From Halodesulfurarchaeum formicicum (GTDB lineage Archaea; Halobacteriota; Halobacteria; Halobacteriales; Halobacteriaceae), in assembly GCF_001886955.1 (NCBI RefSeq), contig NZ_CP016804.1:1488001-1552000 (forward strand): a stretch of 64,000 nucleotides of DNA, in the 5' to 3' direction. The position numbers and the translations under genes are program-made. Of the stretch, positions 9,928-17,209 are shown in pieces. The notes below the pieces were generated by a model, which worked only from the letters and a program-made list of their open reading frames with translations, was not told the DNA's origin and did no database searches. Positions within the stretch are counted from its first letter, which is position 1, and each line of letters starts with the position of its first letter.

Positions 9928-10164
9928 ATGGTCGATTCGGACACGGTCGTGGAGACGGCCAGCGAGGCCGCCCACGGGTACGTGTTCTCACGCCTCAAGA
10001 AGTCTGACGTCGAGGACATCGACGTCACCGTCTCCTTCGAAGACCAGGTCCTGGAAGTCGACGTCTCGATACTCGCACCCGAGGTCGAGGCCGACCTGGA
10101 ACGGATTGCGGACGACGCGGCGCGGGCGGCTGGGAACGCAGTCGACGACCTCTTCGAGCAGTAG
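9928..10164 (+). CDS. DUF3194 family protein
   Basis: A 78-residue acidic protein whose ATG directly follows the prefoldin beta stop, so it is almost certainly co-translated. It matches the archaeal DUF3194 family, found beside prefoldin beta in many archaeal genomes; its function is unknown. No metal-binding or catalytic motif is visible. A chaperone-linked role is only inferred from context. Confidence 0.75.
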   Translation: MVDSDTVVETASEAAHGYVFSRLKKSDVEDIDVTVSFEDQVLEVDVSILAPEVEADLERIADDAARAAGNAVDDLFEQ

Positions 10165-10177
10165 GCCCCCGCGGTTT

Positions 10178-12040
10178 TCAGGTGAGGAAGAAGATGAGCA
10201 GTGTCACGGCTGCCGTCGCGACGATGACCGCAGCCGCCAGGCCCCCACCCATCGAAATGACGGCGTTTGCCTGACTGGCCAGGCTCTCGGTCCGGTCGTT
10301 GCCGAAGACCGTGACACTCGCCATCTCCGTGGCCATCCCGGCCTCGACGGGTTCGCGGTCCTCGCGGGCGCGATCGACCAGTTCGACCACGCGGTCGATC
10401 AGCTGGTCCTGATCCAGCGCGCCGCCGACTTGATTCGAGGACCGAACCGTGTTCACGATGTGCGTGTCCGTCGTCATGACCTCCACGGCGTCGACGCCGT
10501 CGATCGCCGCGATGATGCGGTCCCGGAGCCCCGGTTCCATGTTGTTCCCGTCGATCAGCACGTAGGCGACCTGTTCGCCATCGACCGACAGGACGGCCAC
10601 CCGGATCCCCAGCGGGCCGATCCCCTCCTCCGGCCGCCAGTTCGTGGGGTCCCAGGCCGTGCCGAGCTCCATCGGGCCGGTCGATTCCGCCTGGAGGGAG
10701 GCGGCCGTGTCGCTGACCGCCTGTATCAACTCGAAGGAGCGGCGACTCCCCGGCACGACGTGGCCCAGATCCTCGCCCTGCAGGCCGTTGTTGCTGTTGT
10801 GTGCGTCCGCGACGAGCACGTCGTCCATTCCCTCGACCCGGGCCTCGGCCCCCGCCGCGAGGCCAACGGCGTAGGCGATGTCGTCAGCGAAGCCGGGCGC
10901 GAAGGTGCTCACGAAGAGCGCGTCGTCCCCGAAGCGCTGGCCGAGAACCGAGGCCTCACCGACGTCCACCCGAACTGGACGAGTCCCGCTGTCGCCGTAC
11001 TCGATCTGCTCGGCCGCCCGATCCGCCGCGTCGATCAGGGTCTCGACCTCGCGTTCGGTCACGAGGTTGAAGTCGTGCCCGGCGGTGGCGTGGGGCGGGA
11101 AAGCCAACCCCGTGGTCGATTCAGCCACCCGCTGGGGCAGGTTCCCACCCCCAATGTCTCCCATCGGGCCGGGGTGGATCATCGGGAGGACAAAGCGGGC
11201 CTTCTCCTCGCCGTCCGGCTGCCGGAAGGAGAGGACCGTCACGGGAACGACCGCCTCCTCACCGATCTCCTCGAAGAAGTCCTCGAGTTCGCGAGAGCCC
11301 TCCGCGATGTGGCCGATGAACCCACGGAGGAAGTCAAGCGAACTCACGTCGAGGCTGCGTCGCCACGGGCGATCCAGAATGCGCAGGAAGGCGTAGGCCA
11401 CCCCCGTGTAGAGTGCCGACATCCCGATCAGGAGCGTGAAATCGCCCGGGACGAACGCGTACGTTATCTCCGGCGGTGCGTGGCTGGGCCGAGACAGGAG
11501 GGCCTGGAAGTACGGGCCACCACCCAGTGTCAGGTAGTTCATCGTGCCGCTGTACACGAACAGGAAGAGCCCGGCAAAGCCAGTCTGCACGCTCGCGGGG
11601 AGGATCGCGGACAGCGGATGGGTCCGGGAGACCGCATGCACCACCAGGAACCGGAACGCGAAGATGAGCGCCAGCGCCCCGATGAGCGCGTCGTAGACGA
11701 AGTTCTGCCCGAGGCTCGTAACCGCCGCGAGCAGGCCGGCGGCCGTGAGCACCGACACGGCGATCAGCAGACTCACCGTCGCGAGCAGCGTCGAACGGTT
11801 GAACGTGAACTGCCCGCCCAGCGCCCGATCGATCGGGGCCGTCAGCACGCTCGCGACGACCGTCGGCACGCCCAGATAGAAGACCCCCAGCCAGGCGTCC
11901 TCGAAGATATACCGGGAGTCGAAGGCCGCGACGCCGACCAGGGCGGCGACCAGCAGGCCGACGGCCATCGTGGAGTACCAGCGCGGCGTCCGGAAGATGT
12001 ACCGGGAGAGGCCGGCCAGTTCGCCCTGGTTCGTGGTCAT
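10178..12040 (-). CDS. DUF2070 family membrane protein
   Basis: A 620-residue protein of the archaeal DUF2070 family. The first ~290 residues contain about seven hydrophobic helices; the remainder is a large soluble domain rich in Asp and His, with the stretches HPGPMGDIGGGNLP, ADAHNSNNG and TTDTHIVNTVR, which suggests metal binding. A final hydrophobic segment (about residues 595-618) ends the protein. No activity is known. The ATG at 12040 is chosen because upstream codons in the longer frame overlap guaAa and are not family-like. Its start lies one base from the guaAa stop. Confidence 0.82.
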   Translation of the reverse strand: MTTNQGELAGLSRYIFRTPRWYSTMAVGLLVAALVGVAAFDSRYIFEDAWLGVFYLGVPTVVASVLTAPIDRALGGQFTFNRSTLLATVSLLIAVSVLTAAGLLAAVTSLGQNFVYDALIGALALIFAFRFLVVHAVSRTHPLSAILPASVQTGFAGLFLFVYSGTMNYLTLGGGPYFQALLSRPSHAPPEITYAFVPGDFTLLIGMSALYTGVAYAFLRILDRPWRRSLDVSSLDFLRGFIGHIAEGSRELEDFFEEIGEEAVVPVTVLSFRQPDGEEKARFVLPMIHPGPMGDIGGGNLPQRVAESTTGLAFPPHATAGHDFNLVTEREVETLIDAADRAAEQIEYGDSGTRPVRVDVGEASVLGQRFGDDALFVSTFAPGFADDIAYAVGLAAGAEARVEGMDDVLVADAHNSNNGLQGEDLGHVVPGSRRSFELIQAVSDTAASLQAESTGPMELGTAWDPTNWRPEEGIGPLGIRVAVLSVDGEQVAYVLIDGNNMEPGLRDRIIAAIDGVDAVEVMTTDTHIVNTVRSSNQVGGALDQDQLIDRVVELVDRAREDREPVEAGMATEMASVTVFGNDRTESLASQANAVISMGGGLAAAVIVATAAVTLLIFFLT

Positions 12041-12041
12041 G

Positions 12042-12593
12042 TTACTGACAGATGTCGCGGAAGTTCGCGAACAGCTCTTCGCCCCGTTCGGTGTGGGCGA
12101 CCTCGGGGTGCCACTGCACGCCGTAGATATCCCGGTCCGTATCCGACATCGCCTCGACGCCACAGACGTCGCTTTCGGCGGTGCGCTCGAAGCCCGGGGG
12201 CACCGTCAGGACTTCGTCGGCGTGGCTCGCCCAGGTTCGAATCGAGGGCGCGAGCGACCCGACAAGTGGATCCGACTCGGAAAGGATCCGGACCTCGACG
12301 TCGGCATACCCGCCGTAATCGCCCTCGCCGACCTCGCCGCCGAGTTCCTGAGCGATGAGCTGATGGCCCAGACAGATACCGAGCACGGGGATGTCCAGAT
12401 CGAGGTACGCCGCCGAGTTTCCCGTCTCCTCGATCGAGGGGCCACCGGAGAGCACCAGCCCGTCGGCGTCGATCTCCTCGGGCGGTGTTTCGTTGTCGAT
12501 CAGTTCCGTCGAGACCCCATCGAGATCCCGGAGCATCCGGTGCTCCAGATGGGTGAACTGGCCGTGATTGTCGATGACGTGGATATCGATCAT
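12042..12593 (-). CDS. guaAa: GMP synthase glutamine amidotransferase subunit
   Basis: A 183-residue class I glutamine amidotransferase that supplies ammonia to the separate archaeal GMP synthetase (GuaAb), converting XMP to GMP. The nucleophile cysteine is in LGICLGHQL, and the catalytic His/Glu pair is in VQWHPEVAHTE. Archaea split GuaA into two polypeptides, which explains the short length; the partner gene is not in this window. The ATG at 12593 gives the usual MIDIHVIDNHGQF start. Confidence 0.94.
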   Translation of the reverse strand: MIDIHVIDNHGQFTHLEHRMLRDLDGVSTELIDNETPPEEIDADGLVLSGGPSIEETGNSAAYLDLDIPVLGICLGHQLIAQELGGEVGEGDYGGYADVEVRILSESDPLVGSLAPSIRTWASHADEVLTVPPGFERTAESDVCGVEAMSDTDRDIYGVQWHPEVAHTERGEELFANFRDICQ

Positions 12594-12634
12594 TGACGGA
12601 CTTACCCGGGACGGACTCAAAAACCCATTCGTTC

Positions 12635-13153
12635 TCAGGGCTCCCGATCGAACCGGTCCGCGGCCGACTCGAAGGACAGCTCCGAGAGTTCCTCGCTCCG
12701 ACGGGCCTCCGCGGCGGCCAGGGCCTCGGGGGCCGGGTTCGCGTCGTCGTCGATTCGTCCCCAGGAGTCGTGCACGGCGGCGTGACACCAGCGACAGAGC
12801 GTGACCGTGATCTCGTGGGAGACCGCTTTTTCGTCGGGATACACGAGGTGGTGGGCTTCGAGCAGGGGCCGGGAGTCCTCGTGGGCCTGGCGACGCTCTT
12901 CGAGCCCACAGCGGGCACATTTCTCGGCGGTGCTCGTGTCCCGGTAGTGCGGACAGTCCTGCCAGTCACGCTCGGCCGCACCGACCAGACACTCGAAGTC
13001 GGCCGCGCGCCGTCGATCGGCGAACGTGGGGTCCGCTCCGGGGTGGTCCAGCGGGAATCGACACCGCCCCTCGCTCGTGACGTGATCGCAGGGCCCCGCG
13101 TGGGCGTAGGGGTCATCGACTCCAACGCTGGTTCCCGTTGGCGTCCGCTTCAC
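12635..13153 (-). CDS. HNH-like zinc-binding protein, haloarchaeal
   Basis: A 172-residue protein starting at GTG 13153. The C-terminal half has the pattern KCARCG...LEAHHLVY...TLCRWCHAAVHD, i.e. two CxxC zinc knuckles around a His-His pair, like HNH/treble-clef endonuclease domains. The N-terminal half carries further Cys/His (PCDH, GRCRFPLDH, DCPHY), possibly a second zinc site. No recognised family name can be given; nuclease activity is inferred from the HNH-like core only. Divergent from the DUF192 gene. Confidence 0.62.
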   Translation of the reverse strand: MKRTPTGTSVGVDDPYAHAGPCDHVTSEGRCRFPLDHPGADPTFADRRRAADFECLVGAAERDWQDCPHYRDTSTAEKCARCGLEERRQAHEDSRPLLEAHHLVYPDEKAVSHEITVTLCRWCHAAVHDSWGRIDDDANPAPEALAAAEARRSEELSELSFESAADRFDREP

Positions 13154-13211
13154 GGTCGAAAATCGAACGGCAGAGAGGAATTCTTTTCGCCCCGCCGGTC
13201 CGAGCGCCCTT

Positions 13212-13559
13212 GTGCCCCTCGTACACGTCGCGGACGGCGAGACACGCACGCTCGCGACGGACGTCTCGGTCGCGGACTCGTTCAGACAGAAACTCCAGGG
13301 CGTGATGTTCCGCTCGTCGCTCCCAGCGTCCTATGGGCTGGTCTTTCCCTTCGAGACAGCCAAGACACGCGGCGTCCACATGCTCTTCGTCCGCGTCCCG
13401 ATCGACGTGCTCTGGCTCGTCGACGGGACGGTGACAGCCGTTTCGCGACTCCAGCCCTGGACCGGGTTCGAGCGCCATCGCGCGGACAGCATCGTCGAAC
13501 TGCCCGCGGGCACGGCCGACGCGATATCGCCCGGTGATCGCGTGGAACTGCGGGAGTAA
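13212..13559 (+). CDS. DUF192 family protein
   Basis: A 115-residue protein with a GTG start. It matches the DUF192 beta-barrel family through SFRQKLQGVMFRSSL, YGLVFPFE, HMLFVRVPIDVLWL and the closing VELPAGTADAI. The function is unknown; many members are secreted but this one has no clear signal peptide. The stop at 13559 lies two bases before the dyad and promoter of the next gene. Confidence 0.82.
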   Translation: MPLVHVADGETRTLATDVSVADSFRQKLQGVMFRSSLPASYGLVFPFETAKTRGVHMLFVRVPIDVLWLVDGTVTAVSRLQPWTGFERHRADSIVELPAGTADAISPGDRVELRE

Positions 13560-13560
13560 C

Positions 13561-13571
13561 GCAAATATTGC
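13561..13571. promoter_or_regulatory. Dyad GCAA-ATA-TTGC upstream of leuA/cimA
   Basis: A short perfect inverted repeat about 20 nt upstream of the TATA element at 13591-13600. Its half-site recurs, reversed, in the dyad at the gene start (13651-13664), suggesting an operator pair. Confidence 0.4.
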
Positions 13572-13590
13572 ATCCCGGGTTCGACTGGTG

Positions 13591-13600
13591 TAATTTAAGT
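13591..13600 (+). promoter_or_regulatory. TATA-like element TAATTTAAGT for leuA/cimA
   Basis: An AT-rich element in an otherwise GC-rich stretch. A start of transcription 25-28 nt downstream would fall near 13621, about 12 nt before the first ATG (13633, mini-ORF) and 30-37 nt before the synthase start. Confidence 0.6.
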
Positions 13601-13632
13601 AGCCAGGTCGCATTCGAGGACGTGTGGCAGCG

Positions 13633-13668
13633 ATGACCACGGATCGATTTATTGCGGGTGCAATCTAA
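13633..13668 (+). CDS. Upstream mini-ORF (11 codons), possible leader peptide
   Basis: The first ATG after the TATA element opens the short frame MTTDRFIAGAI, ending in an Ile codon and TAA at 13666-13668. Two of its last five codons are Ile, and it overlaps the synthase start in another frame. Because the downstream enzyme feeds branched-chain amino acid synthesis, a leader-peptide role is conceivable, but nothing here proves translation. Confidence 0.3.
   Translation: MTTDRFIAGAI
13651..13664. promoter_or_regulatory. Perfect dyad ATTGC-GGGT-GCAAT over the leuA/cimA start
   Basis: A 5-bp inverted repeat with a 4-nt spacer that contains the candidate TTG (13652) and GTG (13658) start codons. 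It could act as an operator or an RNA hairpin masking the start. Confidence 0.45.
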
Positions 13669-15169
13669 CGCACCCCCCGACAGCGACGTACAGCTCCTCG
13701 ATACCACGCTCAGGGACGGCGAGCAAGCCCCAGGTGTGTCCCTCACGGCGGCCGAGAAGGTCGAAATCGCCCGCGCACTGGACGACGCGGGCGTCTCGGT
13801 CATCGAGGCGGGCAGTGCCTGTACCGGCCCGGGCGAGCAGCGGGCCATCGAGCAGGTCACCAGCCAGCACCTCGACGCGACGGTGACCAGCTTCGCGCGC
13901 GGGGTCCAACACGACGTCGACCTCGCGCTCGATGCCGACGTGGACGGCATCAACCTGGTCGTGCCGGCCAGCGACCGCCACGTCGAGACGAAGGTGGGAA
14001 CCACGAAGACCGGGGTCCAGGAGACCACGGCCGAACTCGTCGAGTACGCCACCGACCACGGTCTCTGGGTCGAGGTGATCGGCGAGGACGGGAGCCGGGC
14101 GGACCCCGACTTTCTCCAGGAACTCGCGGCGGTCTCCCACGACGCGGGGGCCGACCGGTTCGCCTACGCCGACACGGTCGGCCACGCGAGCCCGGACCAG
14201 GTCGCCGAGGCAGTGGCCGGCCTGGCCGACCTGGGCCCGGTAAGTGTCCACACTCACGACGACCTGGGCCTCGCACTCATGAACGCGCTCGCGGGCGTGG
14301 GCGAGGGCGCGGACCTCGTTCACGCGACCGTCAACGGCATCGGCGAGCGGGCGGGGAACGTAGCCCTCGAAGAGGTCGTCGTGTCCCTGTGGCACGGCTA
14401 CGACATCGAGACGGTCGAGACCGAGTCCCTCTACGGCCTCTCCAGCCTGGTCGCGGACGCGATGGGGATGGAGCTCCCGCCGAACAAAGCCGTGAGCGGG
14501 CAGAACGCCTTCGCCCACGAGAGCGGGATCCACACCGACGGCACGCTCAAGGACGAGCGCATGTACGAGCCCTACCCACCGGAGGCGGTCGGGCGGGAGC
14601 GACGACTCGTCCTGGGCAAACACGCCGGCCGGGCCGGGGTGCGCGCCGCGCTCGACGAGCAAGGCGTCTCGGTGACCGAGGACCAGCTCGAAGCGATCGT
14701 CTCGCGGGTGAAGGCCCTCGGCGAGCGCGGCAAGCGTGTGACGGACACGGACCTGCTCGCCATCGCCGAGGACGTGACCGACGTGGACCGCGAGCGCCAG
14801 GTCGAACTGCTCGATCTCACCGCGACCAGCGGGTCGAGCACCCCGACCGCGGGCGTCCGGTTGCGCGTGGGCGACGCCGAGCGGGTCGCGAGCGGCACCG
14901 GGAGCGGGCCGGTCGACGCCGCGATGAAGGCGGTGAAGAAGGCCCTGGGGAATCTGACCTTCCACCTCCAGGAGTATCACGTCGACGCGATCACCGGCGG
15001 CACCGACGCCGTCGTCACCGTCGAGGTGACCCTCTCGCGGGGTGATCGCTCGGTCGCCGCGACGGGCAGCGAGGCGGACATCACCCTGGGCAGCGTCCAT
15101 GCGATCGTCGACGGGCTCGATCGCCTGCTGGCCACCGAGGACGACCCAGCGCTCCCGGCCGACGACTGA
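13658..15169 (+). CDS. 2-isopropylmalate synthase / (R)-citramalate synthase family
   Basis: A ~503-residue acetyl-CoA-dependent aldol-type synthase: TIM barrel with LLDTTLRDGEQAPGVSL at the start, the metal-binding SVHTHDDLGLA, and NGIGERAGNVALEE, followed by a C-terminal allosteric LeuA dimer domain (about residues 380-495). It makes either 2-isopropylmalate (leucine) or citramalate (isoleucine); sequence by eye does not settle which, and haloarchaea carry several paralogues. Upstream in-frame stops leave only TTG 13652 or GTG 13658 as starts. It is not linked to ilvBNC or leuCDB here. Confidence 0.88.
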   Translation: MQSNAPPDSDVQLLDTTLRDGEQAPGVSLTAAEKVEIARALDDAGVSVIEAGSACTGPGEQRAIEQVTSQHLDATVTSFARGVQHDVDLALDADVDGINLVVPASDRHVETKVGTTKTGVQETTAELVEYATDHGLWVEVIGEDGSRADPDFLQELAAVSHDAGADRFAYADTVGHASPDQVAEAVAGLADLGPVSVHTHDDLGLALMNALAGVGEGADLVHATVNGIGERAGNVALEEVVVSLWHGYDIETVETESLYGLSSLVADAMGMELPPNKAVSGQNAFAHESGIHTDGTLKDERMYEPYPPEAVGRERRLVLGKHAGRAGVRAALDEQGVSVTEDQLEAIVSRVKALGERGKRVTDTDLLAIAEDVTDVDRERQVELLDLTATSGSSTPTAGVRLRVGDAERVASGTGSGPVDAAMKAVKKALGNLTFHLQEYHVDAITGGTDAVVTVEVTLSRGDRSVAATGSEADITLGSVHAIVDGLDRLLATEDDPALPADD

Positions 15170-15208
15170 CACGTTCGGGTGGCCCCCGACACTATTGGGA
15201 CGCGGGGA

Positions 15209-15222
15209 CCTATCGTGATAGG
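15209..15222. promoter_or_regulatory. Perfect dyad CCTATC-GT-GATAGG abutting the ALDH start codon
   Basis: A 6-bp inverted repeat with a 2-nt centre ending exactly one base before the ATG at 15223. Its position over the likely transcription start fits a repressor site for the aldehyde dehydrogenase gene. Confidence 0.45.
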
Positions 15223-16788
15223 ATGACAGTCGCCCAGTTCCCGCCACGCGTCTCCGAGAGCGAGCTCTCCCGACTCGCTGACACGGTTCGGACGGCCGGC
15301 GAGCGGGAATCCATTTCGGTCCGGGCCCCCGGGATGGATGCCGAAATCGGGTCGGTTCCGTCCGGAACCGAAACCGACGTGGCCGAAGCAGTGACCCGGG
15401 CCCGTGCTGCCCAGCAGTCCTGGGCGAATCTCCCGGTCGAATCCCGCGCCCGGATCCTCCGCCGGTTTCATGAAACGATCCTCGACGATCGAGCCACCGT
15501 ACTCGACCTGATTCAACTGGAGACCGGGAAGTCCCGCCTCGACGCCCTCAACGAGTTGCTGGACGTCGCGAACACCGCCCGATACTACGGGCACCGACCG
15601 GCCCTGCTCGAACCTGAACCCCGACGGGGTGCGATCCCATTCCTGACCCGGACGACCGTCGAGCACCCGCCGGTGGGGGTGGTCGGCGTCATTTCGCCGT
15701 GGAACTATCCGTTGACCCTGTCGATCGCTGATGCGATTCCAGCGCTACTCGCGGGCAACGCCGTCGTGTTGACTCCGGCGAGTGCGACCCCGTTTACCGC
15801 CCTGCTGGTGTGGACCCTCCTCAGACGGGCTGGCCTCCCGGAGGACGTCTTCCAGGTGGTGACGGGGCCGGGTGGGACAGTGGGCCCGGCACTCGTCGAT
15901 CGGGTCGATTTCGTTGTCTTCACCGGGAGTACGGGGACCGGGCGAAGGGTCGCCAGTCGCGCCGGGGAGAACCTGATCGACGCGACACTCGAACTCGGTG
16001 GCAAGAACCCCATGATCGTCCTCGCCGACGCGGATCTGGATCGGGCTGTCGCGGCGGTGATCCACGGCTCGTTCGGGAACGCCGGCCAGCTCTGTCTCGC
16101 CCTCGAACGACTCTATGTGAGCCGAGAGGTGTTCGACCCGTTCGTGGAGCGGCTGGTCGAACGGATCGACACACTCGAACTGGGGCTCAGGTACGACTAC
16201 GGGCCGGACGTCGGCTCGCTGATCGGCCCAGCGCAGCTGGCCACGGTAAAAGCTCACGTCGAAGACGCGACCGAATCCGGGGCGACAGTCGAGGTCGGCG
16301 GCCGACATCGTCCGGCTGTCGGTCCGTACGTGTACGAACCGACCGTTCTGACGAACGTGGACTCCTCGATGACTATCACCCGCGAGGAAACGTTCGGCCC
16401 CGTGGTGACTGTCGAGCCGTTTGACGCCACGAGCGAGGCCGTCGAAATGGCCAACGAGACCGACTACGGGCTCAACGCGAGCATCTTTACGGACACGCCT
16501 GAACGAGGACGAGAACTCGCCAGCCGGATCGAGTGTGGGACCGTCAACGTCAACGGGGCCTACGCTCCCGCGTGGGGGTCGATCGACGCACCCATGGGCG
16601 GCATGCGGGACTCGGGAATTGGGCGGCGCCACGGCCCGGAAGGTGTGCTGAAATACACCGAAGCCCGAACGGTCTCCGAACAACGGGGGCCGTCGATTCA
16701 CCCCCCGCGCTGGCTCCCGAATGGGTGGTACGAATCGGGAATGGTGTGGTTGCTTCGGCTCCTCGATCGGCTACCTGGACTGCGGTGA
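15223..16788 (+). CDS. Aldehyde dehydrogenase, succinate-semialdehyde dehydrogenase-like
   Basis: A 521-residue NAD(P)-dependent aldehyde dehydrogenase. Catalytic elements are present: SPWNYPL (Asn), LELGGKNP (Glu), GQLCLALER (nucleophile Cys) and the EETFGPVV motif. The GQLCLALER form resembles the GabD2 type of succinate-semialdehyde dehydrogenase. Unusually, the cofactor-binding Lys of the canonical KPxxxTP motif is Thr here (VVLTPASATP). The last ~35 residues are a hydrophobic/basic extension (VWLLRLLDRL) that may be amphipathic. Substrate is not certain. Confidence 0.85.
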   Translation: MTVAQFPPRVSESELSRLADTVRTAGERESISVRAPGMDAEIGSVPSGTETDVAEAVTRARAAQQSWANLPVESRARILRRFHETILDDRATVLDLIQLETGKSRLDALNELLDVANTARYYGHRPALLEPEPRRGAIPFLTRTTVEHPPVGVVGVISPWNYPLTLSIADAIPALLAGNAVVLTPASATPFTALLVWTLLRRAGLPEDVFQVVTGPGGTVGPALVDRVDFVVFTGSTGTGRRVASRAGENLIDATLELGGKNPMIVLADADLDRAVAAVIHGSFGNAGQLCLALERLYVSREVFDPFVERLVERIDTLELGLRYDYGPDVGSLIGPAQLATVKAHVEDATESGATVEVGGRHRPAVGPYVYEPTVLTNVDSSMTITREETFGPVVTVEPFDATSEAVEMANETDYGLNASIFTDTPERGRELASRIECGTVNVNGAYAPAWGSIDAPMGGMRDSGIGRRHGPEGVLKYTEARTVSEQRGPSIHPPRWLPNGWYESGMVWLLRLLDRLPGLR

Positions 16789-16791
16789 ACC

Positions 16792-16869
16792 GCCTCGGGG
16801 TCAAGTGGTTCGAGAGACCGAAGGTCTCTCGTCATCCCGAAAGACTCCGTCTTCCGGCGACCCCGAGGC
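16792..16869. repeat. Compact three-way-junction palindrome between ALDH and tRNA-Ser
   Basis: An 11-bp outer stem (GCCTCGGGGTC at 16792-16802 with its complement at 16859-16869) encloses two hairpins: 16811-16831 (9-bp perfect stem, GAA loop) and 16837-16857 (9-bp stem with one mismatch, TCC loop). It starts 3 nt after the ALDH stop. It could be a 3'-UTR RNA structure or a small mobile palindromic element. Confidence 0.65.
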
Positions 16870-16896
16870 ACTCGGCCTGCTCAGCCTGTAGAAAAG

Positions 16897-16981
16897 CGCC
16901 GAGGGTGCGATTTGAACGCACGAGTCCTGACGGACAGTTGCTCTCGAAGCAACCGCCTTGGCCGGGCTAGGCTACCTCGGC
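16897..16981 (-). tRNA. tRNA-Ser(CGA)
   Basis: An 85-nt class II tRNA on the minus strand. The acceptor stem GCCGAGG pairs with CCTCGGC and the discriminator is G. The anticodon stem-loop is GTTGC-TTCGAGA-GCAAC, giving anticodon CGA (reads UCG). The variable arm forms GTCC-GTCA-GGAC, and the T arm is GTGCG-TTCAAAT-CGCAC. No encoded CCA and no intron. Nearest plus-strand neighbour is the secretion-type ATPase gene. Confidence 0.95.
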
Positions 16982-17074
16982 GCAGCTAATCGTTACCTGC
17001 AGGCCCCTTTGTCCGTTTCGGTTCCGAATCGGGAGCAACCCGGCAGCGCCACACATCGACACCACTATTGGATT

Positions 17075-17090
17075 CCCGATAGGTATCGGG
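17075..17090. promoter_or_regulatory. Perfect dyad CCCGATA-GG-TATCGGG
   Basis: A 7-bp inverted repeat with a GG centre, followed by GGATTTTTAT at 17096-17105, located 120 nt upstream of the pilus-type ATPase gene. An almost identical dyad occurs at 46442-46455. It may be an operator; the T-run also allows a terminator reading. Confidence 0.45.
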
Positions 17091-17209
17091 GACGGGGATT
17101 TTTATGCCGCTACAATCGTCTATCGATTCCAGATTTTGGCACATCAATTTTCATATACTATTGCCCCGATGGGGGAGCGTTTACAAACCGGGGCGGGGCA
17201 AAGGGGCCC

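Noticed and set aside
9287-12358. A 1023-codon open frame on the plus strand
   Set aside because: It runs across prefoldin beta, DUF3194 and antisense to DUF2070, with an Arg/Asp/His-rich composition typical of shadow frames in high-GC DNA.
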